Source: Flavobacteriales bacterium
GTDB taxonomy: Bacteria > Bacteroidota > Bacteroidia > Flavobacteriales_D > Crocinitomicaceae
DNA length: 64,000 bases
Reading direction: 5' to 3'
NCBI GenBank assembly: GCA_947500755.1
Contig: CANMTO010000007.1
Location: 1-64,000, forward strand
Shown: positions 18,737-28,053 of the stretch, one piece after another
How the letters are laid out: the number at the start of each line of letters is the position of its first letter
Numbering within the stretch: the stretch's first letter is position 1
Made by a program: the position numbers and the translations under genes
Notes under the pieces: generated by a model
The model's database searches: none
What the model saw: the letters and a program-made list of their open reading frames with translations, nothing else
Told to the model about the DNA's origin: nothing

Positions 18737-21700
18737 ATGGGGTTTCGGGAATATAAAGGGCTAAATCTGCCGAACATTACAGAAGAATTACTCGCTTATT
18801 GGGAGGCAAAAGATATTTTTAAAAAATCCATAGACCAGAACGGCTCCGTTGGAAATTTTGTTTTTTACGAAGGCCCTCCCTCTGCCAATGGCGTTCCGGG
18901 TATTCACCATGTGATGGGGCGGGCAATTAAGGATGCGTTTTGTCGATATAAAACGCTGAAGGGATTCAAAGTCAATCGAAAAGCAGGCTGGGACACCCAT
19001 GGTCTGCCTGTAGAACTTGGCGTTGAAAAAGAACTGGGCATAACCAAAGAAGACATCGGAACCAAAATCACGATTGATGAATATAACGCCGCTTGTAAAA
19101 AAGCGGTAATGAAATACACAGACATTTGGAATAAACTAACGAAAGACATGGGCTATTGGGTGGATATGAGTGATCCCTATGTAACGTACGATAGTAAATA
19201 CATGGAGTCTGTGTGGTGGTTGCTTGGACAGCTCTACGAAAAAAACTTGCTCTACAAGGGATACACCATTCAACCGTATTCTCCGAAAGCGGGAACTGGA
19301 TTGTCTTCTCACGAAATCAATCAACCGGGGTGCTATAAAAACGTGAAAGACACCTCTATTGTAGCGCAATTTAAGTGGTTACAAAACCAAGAAAATCCAT
19401 GGGGAACCTGTAATGATAATCGATATTTTCTAGCGTGGACTACCACGCCATGGACCCTTCCTTCCAATACCGCATTAACGGTCGGACCAGACATTGACTA
19501 TGTGCTTGTGCATACGTTTAATCCGTATACCTACGAATTAATTGAGGTGGTCTGCGCCAAGGCGCTTGTGTCTTCTTTATTCGGAAAAGGATTCGTAGCA
19601 GTGGATTCCTTGGATAACTTAAGGTTGCCAGAAGACAGGAAACTAATTCCTTTCTTCGCGGGTGATTCTCATAAAGGAAAGGCCTTATTGGGCTTGCGTT
19701 ATGAACAGCTTCTTCCGTATTGTTTGCCTTATGAAAAAGCGGAAGAGGCATTCAGAGTCATCGGTGGAACATTTGTCACTACGGAAGATGGAACTGGAAT
19801 TGTACATACTGCGCCTACCTTCGGAGCAGATGATGCACGAGTGGCACAAGAGGCTGGTGTTCCACCACTATTAGTGTTGAATGAATCCGGTCATCCGGTT
19901 CCCTTGGTAGACCTTCAAGGACGCTTTAGACCAGAAATGGGTGAACTGGCGGGTAAATACGTGAAACAAGCATACTATGAGGAGGGTTCCGAACCGGAAA
20001 AATCAGTGGATGTTGAAATCGCCATTCATTTAAAAGAAACTGGATCTGCATTTAAGGTTGAAAAATATGAACACAGTTATCCGCATTGTTGGCGAACTGA
20101 TAAGCCCGTGTTATATTACCCCTTAGACTCCTGGTTTATTCGGGTTTCTGAACATCGCGAAACGTTAGTGGAACTCAATAAAACGATTCAATGGAAACCA
20201 GAATCAACCGGAACCGGCCGCTTCGGTAAATGGCTTGAAAATGCCAACGACTGGAACTTGTCCCGCTCCCGATATTGGGGAATCCCAATCCCTATTTGGA
20301 GTACTGAAAACGGCGATGAACGCCGATGTATTGGGTCGCTGGAAGCGCTAAAAAACGCGTGCGAAGAGTCAGTGATGAAAGGGTATATGAAGGAAAACGC
20401 ACTCCAGGCGTTTGAACCAGGGAATATGAGTGTAGAGAATTACCTGCGTGTCGACATGCATAAAAATCAGATGGATGAAATCGTCTTGGTTTCCCCAAGT
20501 GGACAACCCATGCGAAGGGAGGCGGATTTAATTGACGTATGGTTTGATTCCGGATCTATGCCTTTTGCGCAGTGGCACTATCCCTTTGAGCATAAAGAAT
20601 ACATTGATAATGGGACGCACTATCCTGCTGATTTTATTGCTGAGGGGGTAGACCAAACACGCGGATGGTTTTATACGCTCCATACGATTTCTGCTCTTGT
20701 TTTCGGGAAAGTCGCATATAAATCTGTGGTTTCCAATGGATTGGTATTAGATAAGCACGGGCTAAAGATGTCGAAACGACTTCAAAACACAGTAGATCCC
20801 TTCGTGACGCTTGCTGAATTTGGTGCGGATGCCACGCGGTGGTATATGCTAACCAATGCACAACCTTGGGATAATTTAAAATTCGATGAAGCGGGCATTA
20901 AGGAAACCCAACGAAAATTCTTCGGAACCTTATACAATACCTATTCCTTCTTTTCTTTGTATGCGAATATTGATGCGTTCGACCCAATGGCCGAACAAAT
21001 TCCGCTTGCTAATCGACCGGAAATGGACCGGTGGGTGCTGTCAAGATTGAATAGTTTAATTCAACTAGTAGATGAAAGTTTTGAGCAGTATGACGCAACG
21101 AATGCCGGACGTCAAATTCAAGATTTTGTGTGTGATCAATTATCCAATTGGTACGTACGCTTAGGAAGAAGGCGCTTTTGGAAAAACGAGGATCCTGCTG
21201 ATAAACTAGCCGCTTACCAAACCCTGTACACCTGTTTAAAAACAATCAGTATCCTTTCGTCACCGATTGCACCATTCTACATGGACCGCTTATATTTAGA
21301 CTTAACTCAAGGCAAAGAAGCGGAATCTGTTCATTTAGCAGCGTTTCCAATCAGTGATGAATCCGCTGTAAACGCAGAACTAGAGCAAGAAATTGATTTG
21401 GCTCAACGAATTACAAGCATGGTGCTTAGCTTGCGAAAAAAGGAAAAAATTCGGGTTAGACAACCCTTAAAACGGATATTAATTCCCACGCTTCCTGAGC
21501 CATTGACTACTTATGTGAATCGGATTGCTGAACTGGTAAAATCGGAAGTTAATGTCAAGGAACTTACTTGGTTAGACGCGCGTACGTTGGTTAAACAAAT
21601 CAAGCCGAATTTTAAAACCATCGGACCTAAATATGGCCAACAAATGAAGGGAATAGCCGCGTGGGTAAACGCCCTTTCTTCGGGAGAAATTCAGGCCTTT

Positions 21701-22120
21701 GAAAGCAACGAGGGAGCACGTTTTATGATTGATGGAACTCAGATTGACTTAGTTTTATCGGATGTGGAAATTAGCACCAAAGATGTGCCCGGATGGGTGG
21801 TGGCCAGTGAGGGCATTCTGACCGTAGCGCTGGATGTTGAAATCACCCCCGAATTAAAAGCAGAAGGAATCGCTAGAGAGGTTGTAAATCGAATACAGAA
21901 TGCGCGGAAAGAGGGTGGGTTTGAAGTAACGGATAAAATTCTTGTGCACTATCGAGGGAGCGACGAAGTGCATGACAGTATTTCAACCCATGTAGGCTAT
22001 ATCGGAGAGGAGGTATTGGCAAATCACCTTGAACGGATGTCGGATGAATTTAACGGTGACGTTCAAGAGGAAATAATGGAGGCCAACGACTTTATATTTA
22101 CATTAATTAAAAACACATGA
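18737..22120 (+). CDS. ileS: isoleucine--tRNA ligase, IleRS2-like with altered HIGH motif
   Basis: Charges tRNA-Ile and edits valine. The ATG at 18737 (MGFREYKGLNLP, 1127 aa) is preferred to a TTG four codons upstream. The class I signature, normally HxGH, reads GIHH here (residues 55-58, in NGVPGIHHVMGR); the KMSKS loop reads KMSKR at 677-681. The connective-peptide editing domain (SWTTTPWTLPSNT) and the C-terminal anticodon-binding domain are present. Length and motifs fit the eukaryote-like IleRS2 type. The 3' end overlaps the next ATG by 4 bp. Confidence 0.96.
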   Translation: MGFREYKGLNLPNITEELLAYWEAKDIFKKSIDQNGSVGNFVFYEGPPSANGVPGIHHVMGRAIKDAFCRYKTLKGFKVNRKAGWDTHGLPVELGVEKELGITKEDIGTKITIDEYNAACKKAVMKYTDIWNKLTKDMGYWVDMSDPYVTYDSKYMESVWWLLGQLYEKNLLYKGYTIQPYSPKAGTGLSSHEINQPGCYKNVKDTSIVAQFKWLQNQENPWGTCNDNRYFLAWTTTPWTLPSNTALTVGPDIDYVLVHTFNPYTYELIEVVCAKALVSSLFGKGFVAVDSLDNLRLPEDRKLIPFFAGDSHKGKALLGLRYEQLLPYCLPYEKAEEAFRVIGGTFVTTEDGTGIVHTAPTFGADDARVAQEAGVPPLLVLNESGHPVPLVDLQGRFRPEMGELAGKYVKQAYYEEGSEPEKSVDVEIAIHLKETGSAFKVEKYEHSYPHCWRTDKPVLYYPLDSWFIRVSEHRETLVELNKTIQWKPESTGTGRFGKWLENANDWNLSRSRYWGIPIPIWSTENGDERRCIGSLEALKNACEESVMKGYMKENALQAFEPGNMSVENYLRVDMHKNQMDEIVLVSPSGQPMRREADLIDVWFDSGSMPFAQWHYPFEHKEYIDNGTHYPADFIAEGVDQTRGWFYTLHTISALVFGKVAYKSVVSNGLVLDKHGLKMSKRLQNTVDPFVTLAEFGADATRWYMLTNAQPWDNLKFDEAGIKETQRKFFGTLYNTYSFFSLYANIDAFDPMAEQIPLANRPEMDRWVLSRLNSLIQLVDESFEQYDATNAGRQIQDFVCDQLSNWYVRLGRRRFWKNEDPADKLAAYQTLYTCLKTISILSSPIAPFYMDRLYLDLTQGKEAESVHLAAFPISDESAVNAELEQEIDLAQRITSMVLSLRKKEKIRVRQPLKRILIPTLPEPLTTYVNRIAELVKSEVNVKELTWLDARTLVKQIKPNFKTIGPKYGQQMKGIAAWVNALSSGEIQAFESNEGARFMIDGTQIDLVLSDVEISTKDVPGWVVASEGILTVALDVEITPELKAEGIAREVVNRIQNARKEGGFEVTDKILVHYRGSDEVHDSISTHVGYIGEEVLANHLERMSDEFNGDVQEEIMEANDFIFTLIKNT

Positions 22121-22575
22121 CTTGGATTTTTGACCAAAAAGAAACGGCAACATCAGAGGGTGCCGCAATCCGGTGGATAGATGATCGGTTTTTTACCTTA
22201 GACTTTGAGGGACAAGAATTTCACGGGGAAGTTATTTCTGATTTAAGCGAAGCGCATCAATTGGTCCTTAAAATTAATCACCGGGTTTTTCATATTCGCA
22301 AGAAACATGCCTTAGATGAGTTAATTCAACAACTTGGCATGGATAAGCCGAAGGTTCGGAAAATCAAAAGCTTCAACGCCCCCATGCCGGGCAGGATCAT
22401 CCATGTGCTCGTGAAGGTAGGTGACGAGGTTGATGCAGGAACACCCCTGATTTCCTTGGAAGCCATGAAAATGGAAAACACCTTAAAATCAAGCGGCATT
22501 GGCAAGGTTAAGAACATTCATGTTGCGGCGGGTGCTGTCGTTGAAAAAGGTGCGCCGTTGTTCGAATTCGAATAA
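22117..22575 (+). CDS. biotin carboxyl carrier protein of an acyl-CoA carboxylase or decarboxylase
   Basis: A 152-aa protein with a C-terminal biotinyl domain (about 80-152): MPGRIIHVLVKVGDEVDAG and EAMKMENTLKSSG, biotinylated lysine K118. The EAMKMEN form is typical of propionyl-/methylcrotonyl-CoA carboxylase and decarboxylase carriers, unlike the MKLFN form of AccB at 5438. The first 75 residues form a beta-rich region of unknown role. It overlaps ileS by 4 bp and has no carboxyltransferase or biotin carboxylase gene beside it. A lipoyl domain is ruled out by the MKM triad. Confidence 0.85.
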   Translation: MTWIFDQKETATSEGAAIRWIDDRFFTLDFEGQEFHGEVISDLSEAHQLVLKINHRVFHIRKKHALDELIQQLGMDKPKVRKIKSFNAPMPGRIIHVLVKVGDEVDAGTPLISLEAMKMENTLKSSGIGKVKNIHVAAGAVVEKGAPLFEFE

Positions 22576-22635
22576 GATTAATATAGGATTAATGCAGCAA
22601 TTGTATATTCGCCGACAAACCCATTGGATTCCCTT

Positions 22636-24666
22636 ATGAAAACAATCAATCGTGAACTTAGCTGGCTTAGCTTTAACGCTCGAGTGTTGCAAGAAGCCCT
22701 TGATGAAAAAGTGCCCCTCATTGAACGTTTCCGGTTTTTAGGAATCTATTCCAACAACTTAGACGAATTCTTCCGAGTACGCGTGGCGGGGGTTCGACGG
22801 ATGATGGATGCAAAACAAAAAAAAGTATACGGATACGACGGGACGGCGGAAGAGTTATATAAGGAGATTCGTAAAGTGGTTTTGCATCAACAAGAACTAT
22901 TCGAGTCGTGCTATTTGCAACTCACTCAACAATTAATAAAGGAGAATATCTTCTTTGTAGACGAAGAAACGATTACGCCAAACTTAACAAAGGCCTTATC
23001 CTCCTATTACAAAGCCACCTTTAAACACATGCTTTTTCCAATTATTTTGGACAAAAAAGCAACGTTCCCTGACTTACGAGACGACGCGATTTATTTAGCC
23101 ATTAAAATCCATAAAAAAGGGTTGGCAAATCGCTATGCAATATTACAAATACCTCCGGGTAAAGCGCGGTTTCACGTAATTAATGACGGGGATTCTTCTT
23201 ATTTTATCTTAGCTGATGATATCATCCGCTTGCACGTATCAGATATTTTCTCCATGTTGCCTTATGATAAAATAAGTGCGTATACATTTAAATTTACCAG
23301 AGACTCAGAGCTTGATTTAGAAGACGATGTAACGCAGTCTTATTCCGAGAAAATTGAACGCAGTTTAAAGAAACGGAAAAAAGGAACTCCGGTGCGCTTT
23401 GTGTACGATGAATTCATGCCTGAAGATCTCTTAAACTATTTACTGAGTTGTTTAGAGCTTAAAAAATCCACAAACGCGATTCCAGGCGGACGATATCACA
23501 ATTTTAAGGACTTTCTTCAGTTTCCAGATTTTAATCGGGAAGACTTGCTTTTCAAGCCGCAACCACCTCATCGTCACTCCTTTTTAGAATCAGGTCAACA
23601 ACTGTTAGAGCGCATCAAAGAGCGAGATGTTTTCTTACATTTTCCGTATCAAAAATTCGACTATATCATCGATCTATTGCGCGAAGCAGCGATAGATCCC
23701 TTGGTAACAGAAATCAAAATTAATGTCTATCGACTTGCGCCAGATTCACAAATCATGCGTGCCTTGATTGCCGCAATTTACAACCGCAAACAGGTGGTGG
23801 TCATCATGGAACTTCAAGCGCGATTTGATGAGGCGAATAATTTACAATGGTCGAATCAACTCAAAGAACATGGAGCGAAAGTTATTTACGGCGCACCAAA
23901 CTTAAAAGTACATTCCAAATTATTATATATTAAACGGCAAAACAAAGGTGCTGATTTATCGGTGGCCTATGTAGGTACTGGGAACTTTAACGAACGAACG
24001 TCAAGAATTTACACGGATTTTGCCCTGATTACTGCAGAAAAACGGGTGGTTTCTGAGGTTTCTAAAGTGTTCCGTCTGCTAGAGAACAATATGGAGCGGG
24101 TAATCTTCCGTCATTTAATGGTTTCTCCCATTAATTACCGTCGAAAAATAATTCAACTCATAGACCGTGAAATTCAACTCGCAAAAGCGCGGAGAGCGGC
24201 GTTCATTCGAATCAAGTTAAACAACCTCACCGATCGTCAAATGATCGAGAAACTCATAGAAGCAAGTATGGCTGGTGTCCGTGTAGAAATGATTATTCGT
24301 GGGATTTGTTGTTTAAAAACAGACCTCAAAAGAAACCCGAACCTTACGGTAATTAGTATCGTTGACCGATACCTAGAGCATGCGCGATGTATGGTGTTTG
24401 GCAATGATGGCAAGCCTCTGTTTTATATTGGAAGTGCAGACTTAATGGAGCGCAACTTAGATTACCGAATTGAAGTGGCAACCCCGATTTTCGACCCCCG
24501 GATTCAGGCTGAGATTACAGAAATTTTTGAATACCAATGGAGGGGCACGGTAAAGTCTCGGTGGATTTCTTCCGATATGAAAAATGAATATCGGCGAACG
24601 GAAGGCCCCCCGTTTCATGCACAACAAAATTTATATACAAAATACAGCGAAAAAGATCCCGATTAG
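22636..24666 (+). CDS. ppk1: polyphosphate kinase 1
   Basis: Reversible polymerisation of ATP gamma-phosphate into polyphosphate at the membrane. The ATG at 22636 (MKTINRELSWLSFNARVLQE, 676 aa) is preferred to a TTG four codons earlier. The N domain begins with the family ELSWLSFN...LDEFF. The phospholipase-D-like catalytic half carries the phosphorylated histidine in KVHSKLLYI (H426) and a second HKD-like motif in YLEHARCMVFG. Convergent with the glycosyltransferase (4-bp overlap). Confidence 0.95.
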   Translation: MKTINRELSWLSFNARVLQEALDEKVPLIERFRFLGIYSNNLDEFFRVRVAGVRRMMDAKQKKVYGYDGTAEELYKEIRKVVLHQQELFESCYLQLTQQLIKENIFFVDEETITPNLTKALSSYYKATFKHMLFPIILDKKATFPDLRDDAIYLAIKIHKKGLANRYAILQIPPGKARFHVINDGDSSYFILADDIIRLHVSDIFSMLPYDKISAYTFKFTRDSELDLEDDVTQSYSEKIERSLKKRKKGTPVRFVYDEFMPEDLLNYLLSCLELKKSTNAIPGGRYHNFKDFLQFPDFNREDLLFKPQPPHRHSFLESGQQLLERIKERDVFLHFPYQKFDYIIDLLREAAIDPLVTEIKINVYRLAPDSQIMRALIAAIYNRKQVVVIMELQARFDEANNLQWSNQLKEHGAKVIYGAPNLKVHSKLLYIKRQNKGADLSVAYVGTGNFNERTSRIYTDFALITAEKRVVSEVSKVFRLLENNMERVIFRHLMVSPINYRRKIIQLIDREIQLAKARRAAFIRIKLNNLTDRQMIEKLIEASMAGVRVEMIIRGICCLKTDLKRNPNLTVISIVDRYLEHARCMVFGNDGKPLFYIGSADLMERNLDYRIEVATPIFDPRIQAEITEIFEYQWRGTVKSRWISSDMKNEYRRTEGPPFHAQQNLYTKYSEKDPD

Positions 24667-25676
24667 TCAATCACAGGGATGGCATGTTCTAGGTTACTGG
24701 CCACAGTAAAGACGGCATCAATGGCCGTGGTTAATTGATTAGACCACCGGTATTCGATCGGTTCTCCGCTAATGCACCACTGTGCGCATTCTTCTTTAGT
24801 CTTCTCCGTTAAGTCAAACAGCACAGATACTCCAATCTGCTTTAGTGCGTAGGCATTACAATGTTGCTCAAAGTGATTCGCATAGGGCACCACTAAGAGT
24901 TTTTTGTGGAGATATAACGCCTCGGCAGGAAGCTCAAAACCAGCACCGCAAATGATGCCTTGTGCACTAATTAAATCACTCAGAAAACCAGGGCCACCAA
25001 TGGGACAAAACGTCAAATTTCCAACGCCCTCCTCCTTGCTTACTTCTTTGGTATAAATTTTAAATGTCCCGGGGAGCTTGGAAAAATACGCGTGTAAAAA
25101 CGATCGGTTAAACGCCGTTAGATAGACCAGATTATGTTTGCCAACGATGGGTTTCGCCGCTAAGATTTCTTCTCGAATGATGGGATAAAACGTGTGCTCG
25201 GTAAAACGTTCAAAATGAAATCCTAAACTAACCGTGCTTGGACAATAATGCTTAATGATCCAACGGCCCAAAGGAAACCAAAGGGGGGATTGCGGGCTTC
25301 CTGGAGCCCTAACTGCCGCTTGATGACTGAGCTCAATACAGGTTATCCCTTTCCATTTACACGCCCAAGCGCTTACTGGTTCAAAATCTGAAATAACCAA
25401 ATCATACTGCTCAACGGGTAATGCCCTAACCTCTCTTAAAAAACGCAAGGGTTTTAATCCCTTCAGGGTCTTTAACACATCAATTCCTCCTCGTGCCGAC
25501 GAAACAAACGTTAATCCATAACATTGATATGCAATGGGATACGGGAAAGAAAGTTGCGATTGATTTCCGCTTATTAACACATCCACCGTGCCGCGTTGAG
25601 ACAAAATAGGAAGTAATGCAATGGCTCTACTCAAATGGCCATTTCCTGTTCCTTGTATGGCGTATAAAATTTTCAT
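24663..25676 (-). CDS. glycosyltransferase, GT-B fold
   Basis: The 337-aa product begins MKILYAIQGTGNGHLSRAIA, the GxGH motif of GT28/MurG-like glycosyltransferases. A C-terminal nucleotide-sugar-binding part has FCPIGGPGFLSDLISAQGIICGAG and VPYANHFEQHCNA, which resemble the PF13528 type. No signal peptide or membrane segment is visible. The start overlaps the stop of the phosphoesterase gene by 4 bp (ATGA), so the pair is probably co-translated. Substrates cannot be predicted; a cell-envelope glycolipid is plausible from the partner. Confidence 0.75.
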   Translation of the reverse strand: MKILYAIQGTGNGHLSRAIALLPILSQRGTVDVLISGNQSQLSFPYPIAYQCYGLTFVSSARGGIDVLKTLKGLKPLRFLREVRALPVEQYDLVISDFEPVSAWACKWKGITCIELSHQAAVRAPGSPQSPLWFPLGRWIIKHYCPSTVSLGFHFERFTEHTFYPIIREEILAAKPIVGKHNLVYLTAFNRSFLHAYFSKLPGTFKIYTKEVSKEEGVGNLTFCPIGGPGFLSDLISAQGIICGAGFELPAEALYLHKKLLVVPYANHFEQHCNAYALKQIGVSVLFDLTEKTKEECAQWCISGEPIEYRWSNQLTTAIDAVFTVASNLEHAIPVID

Positions 25677-26497
25677 GACATTACCTGTTCTTCAAGAATC
25701 ATAGACAAATCGATATTAATCGATTTCAATTCCGATTCCGGGTGCAGTTCTTGTGTTTCAGTAAATTGGTAGATCGACCATGTGCCATTGACATATTCTA
25801 GGGACGTGTGGTTTTCTACCCAATCCCCGGAATTTAGGTAGGTTACTTCTCCGTTACCTTCTGAATCTGAGAATACTTTAATGGCTGGTTGATGGATGTG
25901 ACCACAAACCACATATTTATATCCGTTTTCACGCGCGATTTCTGCAACATTCTGCTCAAAATTATTGACGTAAGCGATTACTCCCTTAACCTTATCTTTA
26001 ACCCGCTTGCTAATAGATATCCGTTCCTTTCCAAGTTTCAATAAGGTCCAATTAATCATCGTATTGATTAAAATCAACAAGTCATACCCTTTCCCGCCAA
26101 GCTTTGCAATCCACTTGGATTGTCTCACCGAATAATCAAATACATCCCCATGAAAAATCCATGCTTTTCCCGTGGGCAAGTCCAATACCACTTTGTTAGC
26201 TAAGGTTAAATTCCCCAAGTCAAATCCGGTAAATCTACGTAAGGCTTCATCGTGATTCCCGAGCACATAATGTACCTGAGTACCACTGCTCATTAAGCGA
26301 ATAATTTCTCTGATGACCTTGAGGTGAGATTCTGGAAAATACTTTTTACTGAATTGCCAAATATCTATGATATCCCCATTTAATACCAGTACCCGCGGTC
26401 TGATTCGTTTTAAGTAAGATACCAATTCAGCAGCAGCAGAACCATATGTCCCGAGATGCACATCCGAAATAACTACGACCTCATGTGTATATTCCAC
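25673..26497 (-). CDS. metallophosphoesterase, LpxH-like
   Basis: The 274-aa product has the full calcineurin-type metal-site series: DVHLG, GDIIDIW, GNHDE, HGDVFD and GHIHQP, in the order and spacing of the UDP-2,3-diacylglucosamine diphosphatase (LpxH) group. True LpxH makes lipid X in lipid A synthesis. Homologues in Bacteroidota are also annotated more generally, so the substrate is uncertain. It is translationally coupled (ATGA overlap) to the downstream glycosyltransferase, which supports a shared envelope pathway. Confidence 0.8.
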   Translation of the reverse strand: MEYTHEVVVISDVHLGTYGSAAAELVSYLKRIRPRVLVLNGDIIDIWQFSKKYFPESHLKVIREIIRLMSSGTQVHYVLGNHDEALRRFTGFDLGNLTLANKVVLDLPTGKAWIFHGDVFDYSVRQSKWIAKLGGKGYDLLILINTMINWTLLKLGKERISISKRVKDKVKGVIAYVNNFEQNVAEIARENGYKYVVCGHIHQPAIKVFSDSEGNGEVTYLNSGDWVENHTSLEYVNGTWSIYQFTETQELHPESELKSINIDLSMILEEQVMS

Positions 26498-26559
26498 GGG
26501 TCAAAAGTGCTCATTAACAAAGCGTTATGTGTTACGGAAGTGTTTTTTTTATGTTAATT

Positions 26560-26970
26560 TCACTTAACTGTTATGTTGATTGTCTTGTCTTTCGTGCAGG
26601 ATACCTTTGCGTCCTGATAACTCGGCGCAGAAAAAGTGGCGCGGGCATTATTGGAAAACCCATAAGATTCAGTAGGCATTCCAAGCACATTTTTATCCAA
26701 CTTGTCGTTTTTATTGACATCGTGATATACTGCGATTGCATAGGAACCGGGAGATAAATTGGTGAAGTTTACCTTGCTCTTAAGCTGATCGATGGCTACA
26801 ATTTTACCGTTGAGTTGCTTTCCATACTGTGGAAAGGTTTCACTGGAATTAAACAGGGCAACATAAGCCTGACCCTTATTCGAAGGGAATCCACTGACCT
26901 TAACTTCCAAACTAACGGTTTCCTTATCGAGTAGCGAGAGGAGAACACTTGCAAAAAACCAGGTTAACAT
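26560..26970 (-). CDS. DUF2141 domain protein, exported
   Basis: The 136-aa product starts with a short hydrophobic stretch (MLTWFFASVLLSLL) that may be a signal peptide, followed by a beta-sandwich DUF2141 domain: GQAYVALFNS, LSPGSYAIAVYHDVNKNDKLDKN and GMPTESYGFSNNA. The family is periplasmic or extracellular and of unknown function. Divergent from galE; the 62 bp to the phosphoesterase start hold nothing clear. Confidence 0.8.
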   Translation of the reverse strand: MLTWFFASVLLSLLDKETVSLEVKVSGFPSNKGQAYVALFNSSETFPQYGKQLNGKIVAIDQLKSKVNFTNLSPGSYAIAVYHDVNKNDKLDKNVLGMPTESYGFSNNARATFSAPSYQDAKVSCTKDKTINITVK

Positions 26971-27039
26971 ACTGCAAAAACGTCCGAATAGAAATATTGT
27001 TCACGTTTATGGTCCTTCAGAAATGTTTACCTTTACCCT

Positions 27040-28053
27040 ATGAAGCAGGTACTCGTTACGGGAGGCGCAGGATACATTGGTTCTCACACCATCGTTTCGT
27101 TGGTGGAGCAAGGTTTTTATCCCATTATTGTGGACGACTTACGAAACAGTTCTCGGGTAATTCTTGATGGGTTAGCAGAATTAACAGTAGATAGATTTTT
27201 ATTTATTCCCATAGATATTTGCGATAAAGAAGCGTTATTTAGGGTGTTTGATGATCATACATTTGACGCAATAATTCATTTTGCTGCCTACAAATCAGTG
27301 GGTGAATCGTGTGAAGTGCCGCTTCAATATTATCAGAATAACCTCATTGGATTAATGAATGTGCTAGAGGCTTGTAGCAGGTATTCTATTCCGAAATTCG
27401 TGTTTTCCTCCTCTTGCACCGTCTACGGAGAACCCGATCAAAAGCAGGTATACGAAACAACTCCAAAACGCTTACCAGAATCCCCATACGGGTTTACCAA
27501 ATGGATGGGCGAACAGATTATTGAAGATGTGCACCGAAACTCCGTGCCCTTTCAAACAATCTGTTTACGTTATTTCAACCCTATTGGTGCACACCCAAGC
27601 GGATTAATTGGTGAACTTCCCGTAGGAATACCGAACAATCTGCTTCCTTACATCACACAAACTGCTGCTGGAATTCGTTCTCATCTTACTGTATTTGGAA
27701 ACGACTACCCCACCCCAGATGGAACCTGTATTCGAGATTATGTACACGTTAATGACGTAGCGGATGCTCATGTGCGTGCCCTATTATTTACCAGCGAAAA
27801 CCCATTATCAGTATTTAATATTGGGACGGGGAAAGGTACTTCTGTACTCGAAATGATACAATACTTCAATGAAGTTTCTGGTATGGACCTCCCGTATCAC
27901 ATTGGGTCTCGGCGTGCAGGGGATATCACTGAAATCTTCGCGAATGTTTCATATTCCAATGCTACGCTTGGTTGGCGTGCTAAACGGAATGTGAAAGAGG
28001 CCTTGAACGATGCGTGGAATTGGGAAAAACGTCAAGCCAAATCAAATGATTGA
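27040..28053 (+). CDS. galE: UDP-glucose 4-epimerase
   Basis: Interconverts UDP-glucose and UDP-galactose. The 337-aa SDR has the Rossmann motif VTGGAGYIGSH, the catalytic SSSCTVYG and SPYGFTKW (YxxxK), and the family RYFNPIGAHPSGLIGE and DGTCIRDYVHV motifs. TACCTTTA at 27028-27035 (one mismatch to TAnnTTTG) lies 4 nt before the ATG. The 3' end overlaps tatD by 8 bp. Confidence 0.95.
   Translation: MKQVLVTGGAGYIGSHTIVSLVEQGFYPIIVDDLRNSSRVILDGLAELTVDRFLFIPIDICDKEALFRVFDDHTFDAIIHFAAYKSVGESCEVPLQYYQNNLIGLMNVLEACSRYSIPKFVFSSSCTVYGEPDQKQVYETTPKRLPESPYGFTKWMGEQIIEDVHRNSVPFQTICLRYFNPIGAHPSGLIGELPVGIPNNLLPYITQTAAGIRSHLTVFGNDYPTPDGTCIRDYVHVNDVADAHVRALLFTSENPLSVFNIGTGKGTSVLEMIQYFNEVSGMDLPYHIGSRRAGDITEIFANVSYSNATLGWRAKRNVKEALNDAWNWEKRQAKSND

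Noticed and set aside
22117-22575. Lipoyl domain of a dehydrogenase E2
   Set aside because: The modified lysine is in a MKM triad typical of biotin, and the protein is a stand-alone carrier.
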